Origin: Bog-756 sp963824645
GTDB lineage: Bacteria > Actinomycetota > Acidimicrobiia > Acidimicrobiales > RAAP-2
Reading direction: 5' to 3'
DNA length: 64,000 nt
Assembly (NCBI GenBank): GCA_963824645.1
Contig: CAWGQC010000008.1
Coordinates: 108,277-172,276, forward strand
Under the pieces are notes generated by a model. It ran no database searches and was not told the DNA's origin. It saw only the letters and a program-made list of their open reading frames with translations. The first letter of the stretch is position 1, and each line of letters opens with the position of its first letter. Of the stretch, positions 42,301 through 51,595 are shown one piece after another. The translations under genes were made by a program, and so were the position numbers.

Positions 42301-45180
42301 ACGGTGACGAGCTCCTTCCGGGTGACCACATCGGCCACGCCGACAGCTGCCCTGAGCGAGACGGGAACACTGCCCGACGGGGTCACGTTCACCGACAACG
42401 GGGACGGCACGGCCACCCTGGCCGGCACGCCGGCTACCGGCACCCGCGGGACCTACACCCTGACCATCGATGCCGGCAACGGGTTCGCCCCGGACGCCAT
42501 GCAGACCTTCACCCTCACCGTCGATGAGACGCTCCAGTCCCCGTCCATCACCTCGGGGGACAGCGCCACCTTCGGCCAGGGCAACGCCGGCAGCTTCACC
42601 GTCACCTCCACCGGAACGCCTACGTCCTCCCTGGCCGAGAGTGGGGCACTGCCCGCCGGAGTGACCTTCACCGACAATGGTGATGGCACGGCCACCCTGG
42701 CCGGGACGCCCACCGCCCAGGGCGTATTCCCCCTGACCGTCACCGCCACCAACGGCGTTGGCAGTCCGGCCAGCCAGTCCTTCACCCTCACCGTCCAAGC
42801 CGCCCCGGTCATCACCTCGGCCAGCGCGACCACCTTCACCGAGGGAGACGCCGGCACCTTCACGGTGACCTCCACCGGTACACCGACCAACGCTCTGACC
42901 GAATCGGGCTCCCTGCCGACCGGCATCACCTTCGCCGACAACGGGGACGGCACGGCCACCCTGGCCGGTACCCCGGCTGCAGGCACCAGCGGCACCTATC
43001 TGCTGACCATCGGTGCCTCCAATGGAGTGGCTCCCGATGCCAGCCAGTCCCTCACTCTCACCGTGAACGCCGCCCCGACCATCACCTCGGGCGACAGCAC
43101 CACCTTCACCGAGGGCAGCCCCGGCACCTTTACGGTGCAGACGTCGGCCAGCCCGACAGCGTCTCTGTCGGAGACGGGCTCCCTGCCCGACGGGGTCAGC
43201 TTCGTCGACAACGGCGACGGGACGGCCACGCTGGCCGGTACCCCGACCTCGCAGGGCGTCTTTGCCATCACCATCAGTGCCACCAACGGGGTGGCCCCCG
43301 ACGCCAGCCAGTCCTTCACCCTCACGGTGGACGCCGCCCCGGCCATCACTTCGGCCGCCGATACCACCTTCACCGAGGGCAGTGGCGGCACCTTCACCGT
43401 GACCACCACGGGTACGCCGACGGCCGCCCTGACCGAATCGGGTCCGCTACCCACCGGGGTCACCTTCACCGACAACGGTGACGGCACAGCCACCCTGGCT
43501 GGAACGCCGGCCGCCGGCACCAACGGCAGCTATCCGCTGACCATCGGTGCCACCAACGGAATAGCTCCCGACGCCAGCCAGTCCTTCACCCTCACGGTGG
43601 ATGCCGCCCCGGCCATCACCTCGGCCAGCTCCACCACCTTCACCGAGGGCAGTGGCGGCACCTTCACCGTGACCACCACCGGCAATCCGACAGCCTCACT
43701 GTCAAAGACCGGTGCATTGCCGGCCGGGGTCACCTTCACCGACAACGGTGACGGCACGGCCACCCTGGCCGGTACGCCGACGGCCCAGGGCACCTTCACC
43801 TTCACCATCCACGCCACCAACGGGGTGGCCCCCAATGCCAGCCAGTCCTTCACCCTCACGGTGGACGCCGCCCCGGTCATCACCTCGGCCGACAGCAAGA
43901 CCTTCACCGTGGGCAGTGCCGGCACCTTCACCGTGCATTCGACGGGGACGCCCACCGCCGCTCTGACCGAGTCGGGCGGTCTGCCCGCCGGCGTCACCTT
44001 CACCGACAACGGTGACGGCACCGCAACTTTGGCCGGAACCCCGGCCGCCGGCACCGGCGGCAGCTATTCGCTGACCATTGGTGCAGCCAACGGTGTGGCC
44101 CCCGACGCCAGCCAGTCCTTCACCCTCACGGTGGACGCCGCCCCGGCCATCACTTCGGCCAGCTCCACCACCTTCACCGAGGGCAGTGGCGGCACCTTCA
44201 CCGTGTCTTCGGCCGGCTATCCGGCGGCGGCGCTGACCGAGACTGGTGCACTGCCGGCCGGGGTCACCTTCACCGACAACGGTGACGGCACGGCCACCCT
44301 GGCCGGTAGCCCGACGGCCCAGGGGACCTTCACCTTCACCATCCACGCCGCCAACGGGGTGGCCCCCAATGCCAGCCAGTCCTTCACCCTCACCGTGGAC
44401 GCCGCCCCGGTCATCACCTCGGCCAGCTCCGCCACCTTCACCGAGGGCAAGCTCAGCAACTTCTCGGTGACGGCTACAGGGACCCCCACGCCGACGGTCA
44501 CCGAATCAGGTGCGCTGCCGACTGGTATCTCGTTCAGTCACGGGGCGCTGACCGGTACGCCGACGGAAACGGGGACCTTCGCGCTCACCTTCGGCGCCAC
44601 CAACGGGGTAGCCCCCAATGCCAGCCAGTCCTTCACCCTGACCGTCGGCACCGAGCCGGTGTTCACCTCGGCCAACAACACCACCTTCGCCGAGGGCAGC
44701 GCCGGCACCTTCACGCCGGCCGCCACCGGCTACCCGACCCCCACCATCACCGAGTTCGGCAACCTGCCCAGCGGGGTGACCTTCAGCGCCGGCGCTCTGT
44801 CGGGCACGCCCACCCAGAGTGGCACCTTCCAGATCGGGTTCGATGCCACCAACGGGGTCGGTTCGGGCACCGTGCAGGACTTCACCCTCACGGTCAACGG
44901 TCTGACCATCACCTCGACTTCGCCGCTGCCCCCGGTGACCGAAGGTTCGCCCTACAGCTACCAGTTCACGGCCACCGGCGGCGTCCTGCCGCTCAAGTGG
45001 GCCAAGGTGGGCAAGCTGCCCAAGGGTCTTACTATCAAGAAGACGGGTGTGCTCTCGGGCACGGTCAGTGCAGCCCACGTGGCCCCGGGGATCTACAGCA
45101 TCGAGGTCAAATGCACCGATGCGACCCCCGGGCATCACCAGACAACCACGGCCACCTTCTCCATCACCATCAATTCTTAG
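39367..45180 (+). CDS. Giant secreted Ig-like (He_PIG) repeat protein, 15 repeats
   Basis: 1,937 aa. A signal peptide (LGLSVLLLLGVAIGAELS, cleavage near AFAAT) is followed by a ~500 residue N-terminal region rich in Ser, Gly, Asn and Thr with several Cys pairs. Fifteen Ig-like repeats of ~88 residues follow, each with ITSxSSxTFTxGSxGSFTVT, LSETGTLPxGVTFxDNGDG, and SQSFTLTV. The protein ends in a conserved cap (EGSPYSYQFTATGGVLPLKW, LPKGLTIKKTG). There is no LPXTG, lipobox or C-terminal transmembrane helix. Such repeat proteins form extended surface fibres or adhesins (family knowledge); binding target unknown. It is followed 69 bp later by a second giant protein. Confidence 0.85.
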   Translation: MHEASVLPVHAARSGASRVIRLGLSVLLLLGVAIGAELSLDATNAFAATAPTWVSGQYFSSIKGVPFCYDVSVSNSASLPLTSITAGTTPSGVASYSIQDVNLNTGTAQVCGTNNNTAASAPVTMAPVASNSGGSATDSVNLWSQNECSWASTGTGLSTAVSMFDSNQDLEQAGSQSAFGAAITNGVKGGTSLDKPTCSGGVGVSADGGLGDAWTMNTANPLPTPTDTNPSAAQGDLPSSNLDLTSATGGAVGGCYGAVNILASTSTSAFGTSTASMTLPSSWVNGGDCAYGSLGSNSAGGNTDTPALSGPTGDAACPPSQADVNAGLVSCTVVLSSGNDEGGSTNYSSLDLFYNGQPVPQTPTATLSASGAQIGDTVSLTGGTNWWGSADGAPNAAPYTDFQNGAGNFYPVSAPQVLIGTSRGSAVPVTNSTVTIPADAYACTGAESTTVGPNPCTLTPGTPSGSFQVPSGLTSGVYNVYVDETNTTPLPGNGPNDSYQTSRGTSLGTAQSVSTLTVGTPPSITSAANTTFTTGSLGNFSVTTSGSPAPSLTESGSLPSGVTFADNGNGTATLGGTPSVSGTFPITITATNGVDGPATQSFTLAVDAAPAITSASSATFTTGSAGSFTVTSTGNPHAALSETGTLPTGVTFVDNGNGTGTLAGTPSVSGSFPFTLTATNGVGSPASQSFNLTVDAAPAITSASSATFVEGSAGSFSVTSTGNPNAALSETGTLPTGVTFVDNGNGTGTLAGTPSVSGSFPFTLTASNGVGSPASQSFNLTVDAAPAITSTSATTFTVGSAGSFTVTSTGNPNAALSESGSLPTGVTFVDNGNGTATLAGTPAGGTAGSYSLTITASNGVGSPASQTFTLTVYVAPAITSASSATFTVGSGGSFTVTSTGNPNAALSETGTLPSGLTFVDNGDGTGTLAGAPAAGTSGTYTVTFTANNGIGSPATQTFTLTVDGPPSITSSNGTTFAETVTSSFRVTTSATPTAALSETGTLPDGVTFTDNGDGTATLAGTPATGTRGTYTLTIDAGNGFAPDAMQTFTLTVDETLQSPSITSGDSATFGQGNAGSFTVTSTGTPTSSLAESGALPAGVTFTDNGDGTATLAGTPTAQGVFPLTVTATNGVGSPASQSFTLTVQAAPVITSASATTFTEGDAGTFTVTSTGTPTNALTESGSLPTGITFADNGDGTATLAGTPAAGTSGTYLLTIGASNGVAPDASQSLTLTVNAAPTITSGDSTTFTEGSPGTFTVQTSASPTASLSETGSLPDGVSFVDNGDGTATLAGTPTSQGVFAITISATNGVAPDASQSFTLTVDAAPAITSAADTTFTEGSGGTFTVTTTGTPTAALTESGPLPTGVTFTDNGDGTATLAGTPAAGTNGSYPLTIGATNGIAPDASQSFTLTVDAAPAITSASSTTFTEGSGGTFTVTTTGNPTASLSKTGALPAGVTFTDNGDGTATLAGTPTAQGTFTFTIHATNGVAPNASQSFTLTVDAAPVITSADSKTFTVGSAGTFTVHSTGTPTAALTESGGLPAGVTFTDNGDGTATLAGTPAAGTGGSYSLTIGAANGVAPDASQSFTLTVDAAPAITSASSTTFTEGSGGTFTVSSAGYPAAALTETGALPAGVTFTDNGDGTATLAGSPTAQGTFTFTIHAANGVAPNASQSFTLTVDAAPVITSASSATFTEGKLSNFSVTATGTPTPTVTESGALPTGISFSHGALTGTPTETGTFALTFGATNGVAPNASQSFTLTVGTEPVFTSANNTTFAEGSAGTFTPAATGYPTPTITEFGNLPSGVTFSAGALSGTPTQSGTFQIGFDATNGVGSGTVQDFTLTVNGLTITSTSPLPPVTEGSPYSYQFTATGGVLPLKWAKVGKLPKGLTIKKTGVLSGTVSAAHVAPGIYSIEVKCTDATPGHHQTTTATFSITINS
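40933..44903 (+). repeat. Array of 15 near-identical ~265 bp Ig-like coding repeats
   Basis: DNA-level tandem array within the 1,937 aa gene. Units differ mainly at scattered positions and share long identical stretches such as the ACCTTCACCGAGGGCAGT type. This is prone to recombination and to collapse in short-read assembly. Confidence 0.85.
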
Positions 45181-45249
45181 AGCCACGTGCGGAACGGACG
45201 ACACATGCAACGCGAACGCAGTAACGGCAAAGCGATAGGGGAGAAACAG

Positions 45250-48200
45250 ATGAGCGGTCTGCGCAACCTGACAAAGAGGATCGCCATGGGCACCAAGGCT
45301 TTGGTGGCCGTGGTCCTCATGGGTGGAGTTCTCACCATCGCAACGGCAGCCACTGTCGCCACCCCGGCGGCCGCCTTCTCGTCAAGCCCGTCGTGGTTCA
45401 CCACCGGTGGAACGCCCGCGTCCTCGTTGACCTGCGGCACGTGGTACTACACGACCATGGGGCCCCAGACCGGTGGCGGTAACGCCTCCATCACCATCTA
45501 CGGCGGCGGCGGCGGCGGCGGCGGTGGCACCCCGGTCGCTATCGGCAATACGTCGAACACCGCGGTTGGGGGATCTGCAGCCAAGGTCCTAGGTACCTTC
45601 ACGGCGGCAGCCGGCCAGAGCATCGCCGCCTTCATCGGCTGCGGTGGCGGTGGCGGTACCGCGCACTCCAGCGGTTCGACGGGTACCGGTGGCACCGGAG
45701 GCAGCGGCTACGCCACCGGGGCCAACGGGGGCATGTTCTCCTCATCCGAAGGTGAGTCCTCGGGCGGTGGCGGGGGCGGTGGAGCCACTGCCGTGTGCGT
45801 GTACGGAAGTGCCGGGTCGCCCTGCGCCACCCTGGTCGCCATCTCCGGCGGTGGCGGTGGCGGCGGCGGCGCCGGATGCCTCGGCAACGGGGGCAACGGG
45901 GGCCAGGGGAACTCGGGGGCCACGACGGGAGCGACGGCGACATCTGAAACCGATGCGACCGCGCCCGGAGGATCGGCCAACGGCCAAGGCTTCGGCGGCG
46001 GCGGCGGCGGTGACGACAAGCAGAACCAGGCGGGCGGTGGCGGCGGCGCCGGTGGCGTAGGCGCCCCCGGGAGTAGCACATCAACCAACGCCACAACGGG
46101 TGGTGGCGGGGCCGCCAACAGCACAGGCGGGGCCGGAGGGGCCAAGCTGAGTGGCGGAACCGGACCTGCAGGCACGGCCGGTTCGGCTCCCGCCTCCGGT
46201 GTCGGAGCCGGAGCTGGTGGCGTGGGCGGCACCAACGGCAGTGGCAGTGAGGACGACGGCGGTGGCGGAGGTGGTGGTGGACTCGCCGGTGGTGGCGGCG
46301 GCGCCGGTAACTACTGTGCCATCACGCCGCAGCTCGGTTCAGGAGGCGGCGGCGCCGGCTCGTCCTGGGTGTCCACCTCCTCTCTGACCAGCTTCGTCAA
46401 CGGTTCCAATCCGACATTCACGGCCGGAACCGGAACCTCCACTGCCTGCGGTAGGTCTACGGCGCAGGGGACCACAGGTGGGTCCACCGGTACGGGCGGA
46501 TCCAACGACAGCACGAGCAGCGGCGCCACAGGCACCGGGTACACCGGTTGCCCGGGCAGCATCGCGCTGACCTGGACGGCTCTGCCCGGCGCCCCCTCAG
46601 GGGTGGCGGCCACGGCGGGCAACGCCCAAGTGACAGCCAGCTGGACGGCCCCGGCCGACTCGGGAACCTCGTCGATCACCGGTTACACGGTGACGGCAAC
46701 CCCGGTGCCCAGTGGCACGGCCATCAGCCAGACCTTCAACTCGACGGCCACCACCGAGACCCTCACCGGGCTGACCAACGGCTCCCAGTACAACATCTCG
46801 GTGGCCGCCATTACCAGCGTGGGCACCGGTCCGTCGGCCAACGCCTCCAACAATCCGATCACTCTGGGCATCGCTCCGTCGATCACCTCGGCCAACGCCA
46901 CCGCCTTCACCACCGGGTCGGCGGGAAGCTTCACCGTGACCACCACGGGCAGCCCCACGGTTTCGACCATCAGCGAGACCGGATCGCTTCCGGCCGGTGT
47001 GACCTTCGTCAACAACAACAACGGGACGGCCACGCTGTCGGGGACCACGTCGGCCACCGGCACCTACCCAATCGTCATCACGGCTTCCAACGGCATCGGC
47101 AGCCCGGCCACCCAGAACTTCACTCTCACCGTCGATGCTGCACCGGCCATCACGTCGGCCAGCTCCACCACCTTCACGGTGGGCCACGCTGGAAGCTTCA
47201 CGGTGACCTCGACCGGTTTCCCCACCTCGGGTCTGTCGGAGACGGGGACCCTTCCCACCGGGGTGACCTTCGTTGACAACGGCAATGGCACCGCTTCGCT
47301 GTCCGGGACGCCGGCCGGCGGTACCGGCGGGAGCTATTCCTTCACCATCACCGCCACCAACGGCGTGGGCAGCCCGGCCAGCCAGACCTTCACCCTCACG
47401 GTGGACGCCGCCCCGGCCATCACTTCGGCCAGCTCCACCACCTTCACCAAGGGCAGTGCCGGCAGCTTCACGGTCACTTCGTCGGGCGTGCCCACCGCGG
47501 CCCTGTCCGAGACCGGCACTCTGCCCACCGGAGTGACCTTCGTCGACAACGGCAACGGGACGGCCGCGCTGGCCGGCACCCCGACGCAAGACGGCGTCTA
47601 TACCTTCACCATCCATGCCACCAACGGGGTGAGCCCGGCGGCCACCCAGTCCTTCACCCTCACCGTGGACGCCGCTCCGGCCATCACCTCGGCCAGCTCC
47701 ACCACCTTCACAGTGGGGAGCGCCGGCTCCTTCACGGTGACCTCGACCGGCTATCCCGTTTCCGGGCTGTCGGAGACCGGGACCCTGCCCAACGGAGTGA
47801 ACTTCGTGGACAACGGTGACGGCACGGCATCCCTGTCCGGAACGCCGGCTGCCGGTACCAGCGGGATCTACCCCTTCACCATCACCGCCACTAACGGTGT
47901 GGGCAGCCCGGCCAGCCAGACCTTCACCCTCACTGTGGACGCGGCACCGGCCATCACCTCGGGCGACAGCACCACCTTCACCGAAGGCAGCGCAGGATCC
48001 TTCACGGTGGTCTCCACGGCTTACCCCACGGCTTCCCTGTCGGAAACGGGTTCGTTGCCCGACGGGGTGACCTTCACCGACAACGGGGACGGAACGGCCA
48101 CCCTGGCCGGCACCCCGACGCAAAACGGCGTCTACACCCTCACCATCACCGCCTCCAACGGAGTGAGCCCGACGGCTACCCAGACCTTCACGCTCACCGT

Positions 48201-50868
48201 GGACGGCCCGCCGACCATCACCTCGGGCGACAGCACCACCTTCACCGAGGGCAGTGCCGGTTCCTTCACGGTGACCACCACGGGGACGCCGACGGCGGCC
48301 CTCTCCGAGACGGGCGCTCTGCCCACCGGAGTGACCTTCATCGACAACGGTGACGGCACGGCCACCCTGGCCGGTACCCCGGCGGCCGGCACCAATGGCG
48401 TCTACACCCTCGCCATCGACGCCTCCAACGGCTTCACCCCCGACGCCACCCAGACCCTGACCCTCACGGTGGAGGGCGCGCCGACCATCACCTCGGGAGA
48501 CAGCACCACCTTCACCGAAGGCAGTGCCGGCACCTTTACGGTGGCGACCACGGGGACGCCGACGGCGGCCCTGTCCGAGACGGGTGCACTGCCCGACGGG
48601 GTGACCTTCCTCGACAATGGGGATGGCACGGCCACCCTGGCCGGCACCCCGACCCAGGAGGGTGTGTACACGCTCACCATCGATGCCTCCAACGGAGTGA
48701 CGCCGGACGCCATCCAGACCTTCACCTTGACGGTGGACGGCCCGCCGACCATCACCTCGGGCGCCAGCACCACCTTCACCGAGGGCAGTGCCGGTTCCTT
48801 CACGGTGATCTCGACCGGGACACCCACGGCGTCCCTGTCCGAAACCGGCGGCCTACCCACCGGAGTGACCTTCACCGACAACGGTGACGGCACGGCCACC
48901 CTGGCCGGCACGCCGGCAGCCGGCACCAATGGCGTCTACACCTTCACCATCGACGGCACCAACGGGTTCGCCCCCGACGCCAGCCAGACCTTCACCCTGA
49001 CCGTGGACGTGGCCCCGCAGATCACCTCGAGTGACAGCACCAGCTTCACCGAAGGCAGTGCCGGTTCCTTCACGGTGACCTCGACGGGACTGCCCACCGC
49101 AGCCCTGTCGGAGACGGGCACACTGCCCGACGGGGTTACCTTCACCGACAACGGTGATGGAACGGCCACCCTGGGCGGCACCCCGACCCAGGAGGGCACC
49201 TACACGCTCACCATCGATGCCACCAACGGGGTGGCCCCCGACGCCAGCCAGACCTTCACCTTGACGGTGGACGGCCCGCCGGCCATCACCTCGGGCGCCA
49301 GCACCACCTTCACCGAGGGCAGTGCCGGTTCCTTCACGGTGATCTCGACCGGGACACCCACGGCGTCCCTGTCCGAGACGGGCTCGTTGCCGGACGGGGT
49401 CACCCTGACCGACAACGGTGACGGCACGGCCACCCTGGGCGGCACTCCGACGCAGCAGGGTGTCTTCAGCTTCACCGTCGACGCCACCAACGGGTTCGCC
49501 CCCGACGCCAGTCAGAGCTTCACCCTGACGGTGGACGGCCCGCCGGCCATCACCTCGGGGGACAGCACCACCTTCACCGCCGGCAGTGCCGGGTCCTTCA
49601 CGGTCACCTCGACGGGGACGCCTACCGCGGCCCTCTCCGAGTCCGGCGGCCTGCCCACCGGGGTGACCTTCACCGACAACGGTGACGGCACGGCCACCCT
49701 GGCCGGCACCCCGGCGGCCGGCACAGGTGGCACCTACACCCTCACCATCGACGCCACCAATGGGGTGGCCCCCGATGCCAGCCAGACCTTCACCCTTACG
49801 GTGGATGCCGCCCCGACCGTCACCTCGGCCGACAGCACCACCTTCACCGAGGGCAGTGCCGGCTCGTTCACGGTGACGACGACAGGGACGCCCACCGCGG
49901 CCCTCTCCGAGTCCGGCGGCCTGCCCACCGGGGTCACCTTCACCGACAACGGTGACGGCACGGCCACCCTGGCCGGCACCCCGACGGAGGAGGGCGTCTA
50001 TCCGATCACCATCGGGGCCACCAACGGAGTAGCCCCCGACGCCAGCCAGACCTTCACCCTCACGGTGGACGGCCCACCGGCCATCACCTCGGGTGACAGC
50101 ACCACGCTCGACGTCGGGGACTACGGGTCCTTCACGGTGACCACCACGGGAACGCCGACGGCGTCGGTGTCCGAGTCGGGCGCACTGCCTGACGGGGTTA
50201 CCTTCACCGACAACGGTGACGGCACGGCCACGCTGGCCGGCACCCCGGCGGCCGGCACCAACGGCTCCTACACCTTCACCATCGACGCCACCAACGGGTT
50301 CGCTCCCGACGCCAGCCAGACCTTCACTTTGGGTGTGGGGGCGGCGCCGGCCATCACATCGGACGACAGCACCACCTTCGCCGAGGGCAGCTCGGGAACG
50401 TTCACGGTGACGGCCACCGGAGATCCGACCCCGACGGTTACCGAGTTCGGCAATCTGCCGGCCGGGGTGACCTTCTCGGGTGGCGTCCTGTCGGGTACAC
50501 CGACGGCCAGTGGGACCTTCAAGCTCATCTTCACCGCCAGCAACGGTGTCGGAGATCCGGCCAACCAGTTCTTCACCCTGACGGTCAGCGGTCTCACCAT
50601 CACCTCGACCTCACCACTGCCCCCGGTGACCGAGGGCACTCCCTACAGCGACCAGCTGACCGCCACCGGCGGCGTCCTGCCCCTCAAGTGGGCCAAGGTG
50701 GGCAAGTTCCCCAAGGGCCTCACCCTCAAGAAGACGGGCGTGCTCCAGGGCACGGTCAAGACCAATGTGGCCACCGGCCCCGTGACCATCAAAGTGAAGG
50801 TCACCGATGCCACCAAGAAGAAGCATCAGACCACCACGGCCACCTTCACCATCACCATCAATCCGTAG
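45250..50868 (+). CDS. Giant secreted protein: Gly-rich domain, FN3, 14 Ig-like repeats
   Basis: 1,872 aa. The signal peptide is around residues 14-40 (ALVAVVLMGGVLTIATAATV). Residues ~75-430 form a glycine-rich domain with poly-Gly runs and paired Cys, followed by one FN3 domain (GVAATAGNAQVTASWTAPAD to NISVAAITSVGTGPSA). Fourteen He_PIG-type repeats of ~88 residues and the same C-terminal cap as the preceding gene follow (EGTPYSDQLTATGGVLPLKW). No wall-sorting signal is visible. ATG at 45250 follows GGGGAGAAACAG. It is likely cotranscribed with the 1,937 aa gene and ends at a strong hairpin terminator. It is probably a surface or matrix protein. Confidence 0.85.
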   Translation: MSGLRNLTKRIAMGTKALVAVVLMGGVLTIATAATVATPAAAFSSSPSWFTTGGTPASSLTCGTWYYTTMGPQTGGGNASITIYGGGGGGGGGTPVAIGNTSNTAVGGSAAKVLGTFTAAAGQSIAAFIGCGGGGGTAHSSGSTGTGGTGGSGYATGANGGMFSSSEGESSGGGGGGGATAVCVYGSAGSPCATLVAISGGGGGGGGAGCLGNGGNGGQGNSGATTGATATSETDATAPGGSANGQGFGGGGGGDDKQNQAGGGGGAGGVGAPGSSTSTNATTGGGGAANSTGGAGGAKLSGGTGPAGTAGSAPASGVGAGAGGVGGTNGSGSEDDGGGGGGGGLAGGGGGAGNYCAITPQLGSGGGGAGSSWVSTSSLTSFVNGSNPTFTAGTGTSTACGRSTAQGTTGGSTGTGGSNDSTSSGATGTGYTGCPGSIALTWTALPGAPSGVAATAGNAQVTASWTAPADSGTSSITGYTVTATPVPSGTAISQTFNSTATTETLTGLTNGSQYNISVAAITSVGTGPSANASNNPITLGIAPSITSANATAFTTGSAGSFTVTTTGSPTVSTISETGSLPAGVTFVNNNNGTATLSGTTSATGTYPIVITASNGIGSPATQNFTLTVDAAPAITSASSTTFTVGHAGSFTVTSTGFPTSGLSETGTLPTGVTFVDNGNGTASLSGTPAGGTGGSYSFTITATNGVGSPASQTFTLTVDAAPAITSASSTTFTKGSAGSFTVTSSGVPTAALSETGTLPTGVTFVDNGNGTAALAGTPTQDGVYTFTIHATNGVSPAATQSFTLTVDAAPAITSASSTTFTVGSAGSFTVTSTGYPVSGLSETGTLPNGVNFVDNGDGTASLSGTPAAGTSGIYPFTITATNGVGSPASQTFTLTVDAAPAITSGDSTTFTEGSAGSFTVVSTAYPTASLSETGSLPDGVTFTDNGDGTATLAGTPTQNGVYTLTITASNGVSPTATQTFTLTVDGPPTITSGDSTTFTEGSAGSFTVTTTGTPTAALSETGALPTGVTFIDNGDGTATLAGTPAAGTNGVYTLAIDASNGFTPDATQTLTLTVEGAPTITSGDSTTFTEGSAGTFTVATTGTPTAALSETGALPDGVTFLDNGDGTATLAGTPTQEGVYTLTIDASNGVTPDAIQTFTLTVDGPPTITSGASTTFTEGSAGSFTVISTGTPTASLSETGGLPTGVTFTDNGDGTATLAGTPAAGTNGVYTFTIDGTNGFAPDASQTFTLTVDVAPQITSSDSTSFTEGSAGSFTVTSTGLPTAALSETGTLPDGVTFTDNGDGTATLGGTPTQEGTYTLTIDATNGVAPDASQTFTLTVDGPPAITSGASTTFTEGSAGSFTVISTGTPTASLSETGSLPDGVTLTDNGDGTATLGGTPTQQGVFSFTVDATNGFAPDASQSFTLTVDGPPAITSGDSTTFTAGSAGSFTVTSTGTPTAALSESGGLPTGVTFTDNGDGTATLAGTPAAGTGGTYTLTIDATNGVAPDASQTFTLTVDAAPTVTSADSTTFTEGSAGSFTVTTTGTPTAALSESGGLPTGVTFTDNGDGTATLAGTPTEEGVYPITIGATNGVAPDASQTFTLTVDGPPAITSGDSTTLDVGDYGSFTVTTTGTPTASVSESGALPDGVTFTDNGDGTATLAGTPAAGTNGSYTFTIDATNGFAPDASQTFTLGVGAAPAITSDDSTTFAEGSSGTFTVTATGDPTPTVTEFGNLPAGVTFSGGVLSGTPTASGTFKLIFTASNGVGDPANQFFTLTVSGLTITSTSPLPPVTEGTPYSDQLTATGGVLPLKWAKVGKFPKGLTLKKTGVLQGTVKTNVATGPVTIKVKVTDATKKKHQTTTATFTITINP
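46882..50590 (+). repeat. Array of 14 near-identical ~265 bp Ig-like coding repeats
   Basis: Second repeat array, same unit length and strongly similar DNA to the array at 40933-44903. This suggests exchange between the two genes. Confidence 0.85.
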
Positions 50869-50875
50869 TTCGCTG

Positions 50876-50906
50876 GCGGCCGGGGTTGCTCCGCAACCCC
50901 GGCCGC
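50876..50906 (+). terminator. Hairpin terminator after the giant protein operon
   Basis: GCGGCCGGGGTTGC at 50876-50889 pairs perfectly with GCAACCCCGGCCGC at 50893-50906 over a three base loop, 8 bases after the stop codon. There is no T-run. Confidence 0.8.
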
Positions 50907-50955
50907 AGTGAGCGGTCAGCACCCACCCCCCCCGGCCCGATAGTTTTTCATTACG

Positions 50956-51549
50956 ATGACAGTCCCTGGTCGGAAGTACGTGGCGTTGGCGCTGGTCGGG
51001 TCGGCCCTCACCCTGGCTGCTTGCTCGTCGGGCTCGAGCCCGTCGTCCACGCCTTCTTCGACGGCCCATCCCGGGGTGGCCGTGCTGGGGGCCCCCACCG
51101 CTGTCTGGCAGTCGGCCCATCCAGCCAACAGTGTGGGCGGAACGTCGGGTTACGGTTCGACAGTCACCGTGGACGGGCACTCGGTCCCCCAGTTCACAGG
51201 GCTCGAGTCGAAAGGTGGGCGTGTGATCGGTTTCCACATGTCCTTCCCGCCCTCCACCCACCTGTCTGCAGCTGAAGGGCTGGTGCGGGCCCAACTGCCC
51301 AAGGATGTCGAGCAGACCGCCTCCTGGCGGGGATCGTTCGGTAGGGCCGGTGCCTACTGCGAGTTCGTGAACTACCAGAGCAAAACCCTGGCCGCCGCCC
51401 TGGGGACGACCTCGTCCTCCTCATCGGGCAGCAACATCGGCGTCAAACTGTTCGAAATCGAGAACGGGAAGTCGGGATCACCGACGATCCGGGTGGTCAA
51501 CTCGGCTGATGTGAGCACGACCCCCGGGGTCCAGGGTCAGGCCTGCTGA
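50956..51549 (+). CDS. Small lipoprotein, unknown function
   Basis: 197 aa. A lipoprotein signal (KYVALALVGSALTLAACSSG) is followed by a Ser/Thr-rich linker and a ~140 aa domain with one well-formed central region (LESKGGRVIGFHMSFP, EGLVRAQLPKDVEQTASWRG, GAYCEFVNYQSKTLAAALG). The domain has the look of small actinobacterial surface lipoproteins, but I recognise no named family. ATG at 50956; no strong ribosome-binding site is seen. It is followed 46 bp later by the phosphoesterase gene, possibly in the same operon. Confidence 0.72.
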   Translation: MTVPGRKYVALALVGSALTLAACSSGSSPSSTPSSTAHPGVAVLGAPTAVWQSAHPANSVGGTSGYGSTVTVDGHSVPQFTGLESKGGRVIGFHMSFPPSTHLSAAEGLVRAQLPKDVEQTASWRGSFGRAGAYCEFVNYQSKTLAAALGTTSSSSSGSNIGVKLFEIENGKSGSPTIRVVNSADVSTTPGVQGQAC

Positions 51550-51595
51550 GAACGAACCCGGGCCACTCGATCGGGAAGCAGGGAGAGGTGGACAG

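Noticed and set aside
40860..44346. Long antisense open frames across the Ig-repeat genes
   Set aside because: They mirror the codon pattern of the repeats (valine/proline-rich complement), lack ribosome-binding sites and repeat with the same unit; they are composition artefacts.
45180..45249. Terminator between the two giant genes
   Set aside because: No stable hairpin was found in the 69 bp; the genes are more likely cotranscribed.
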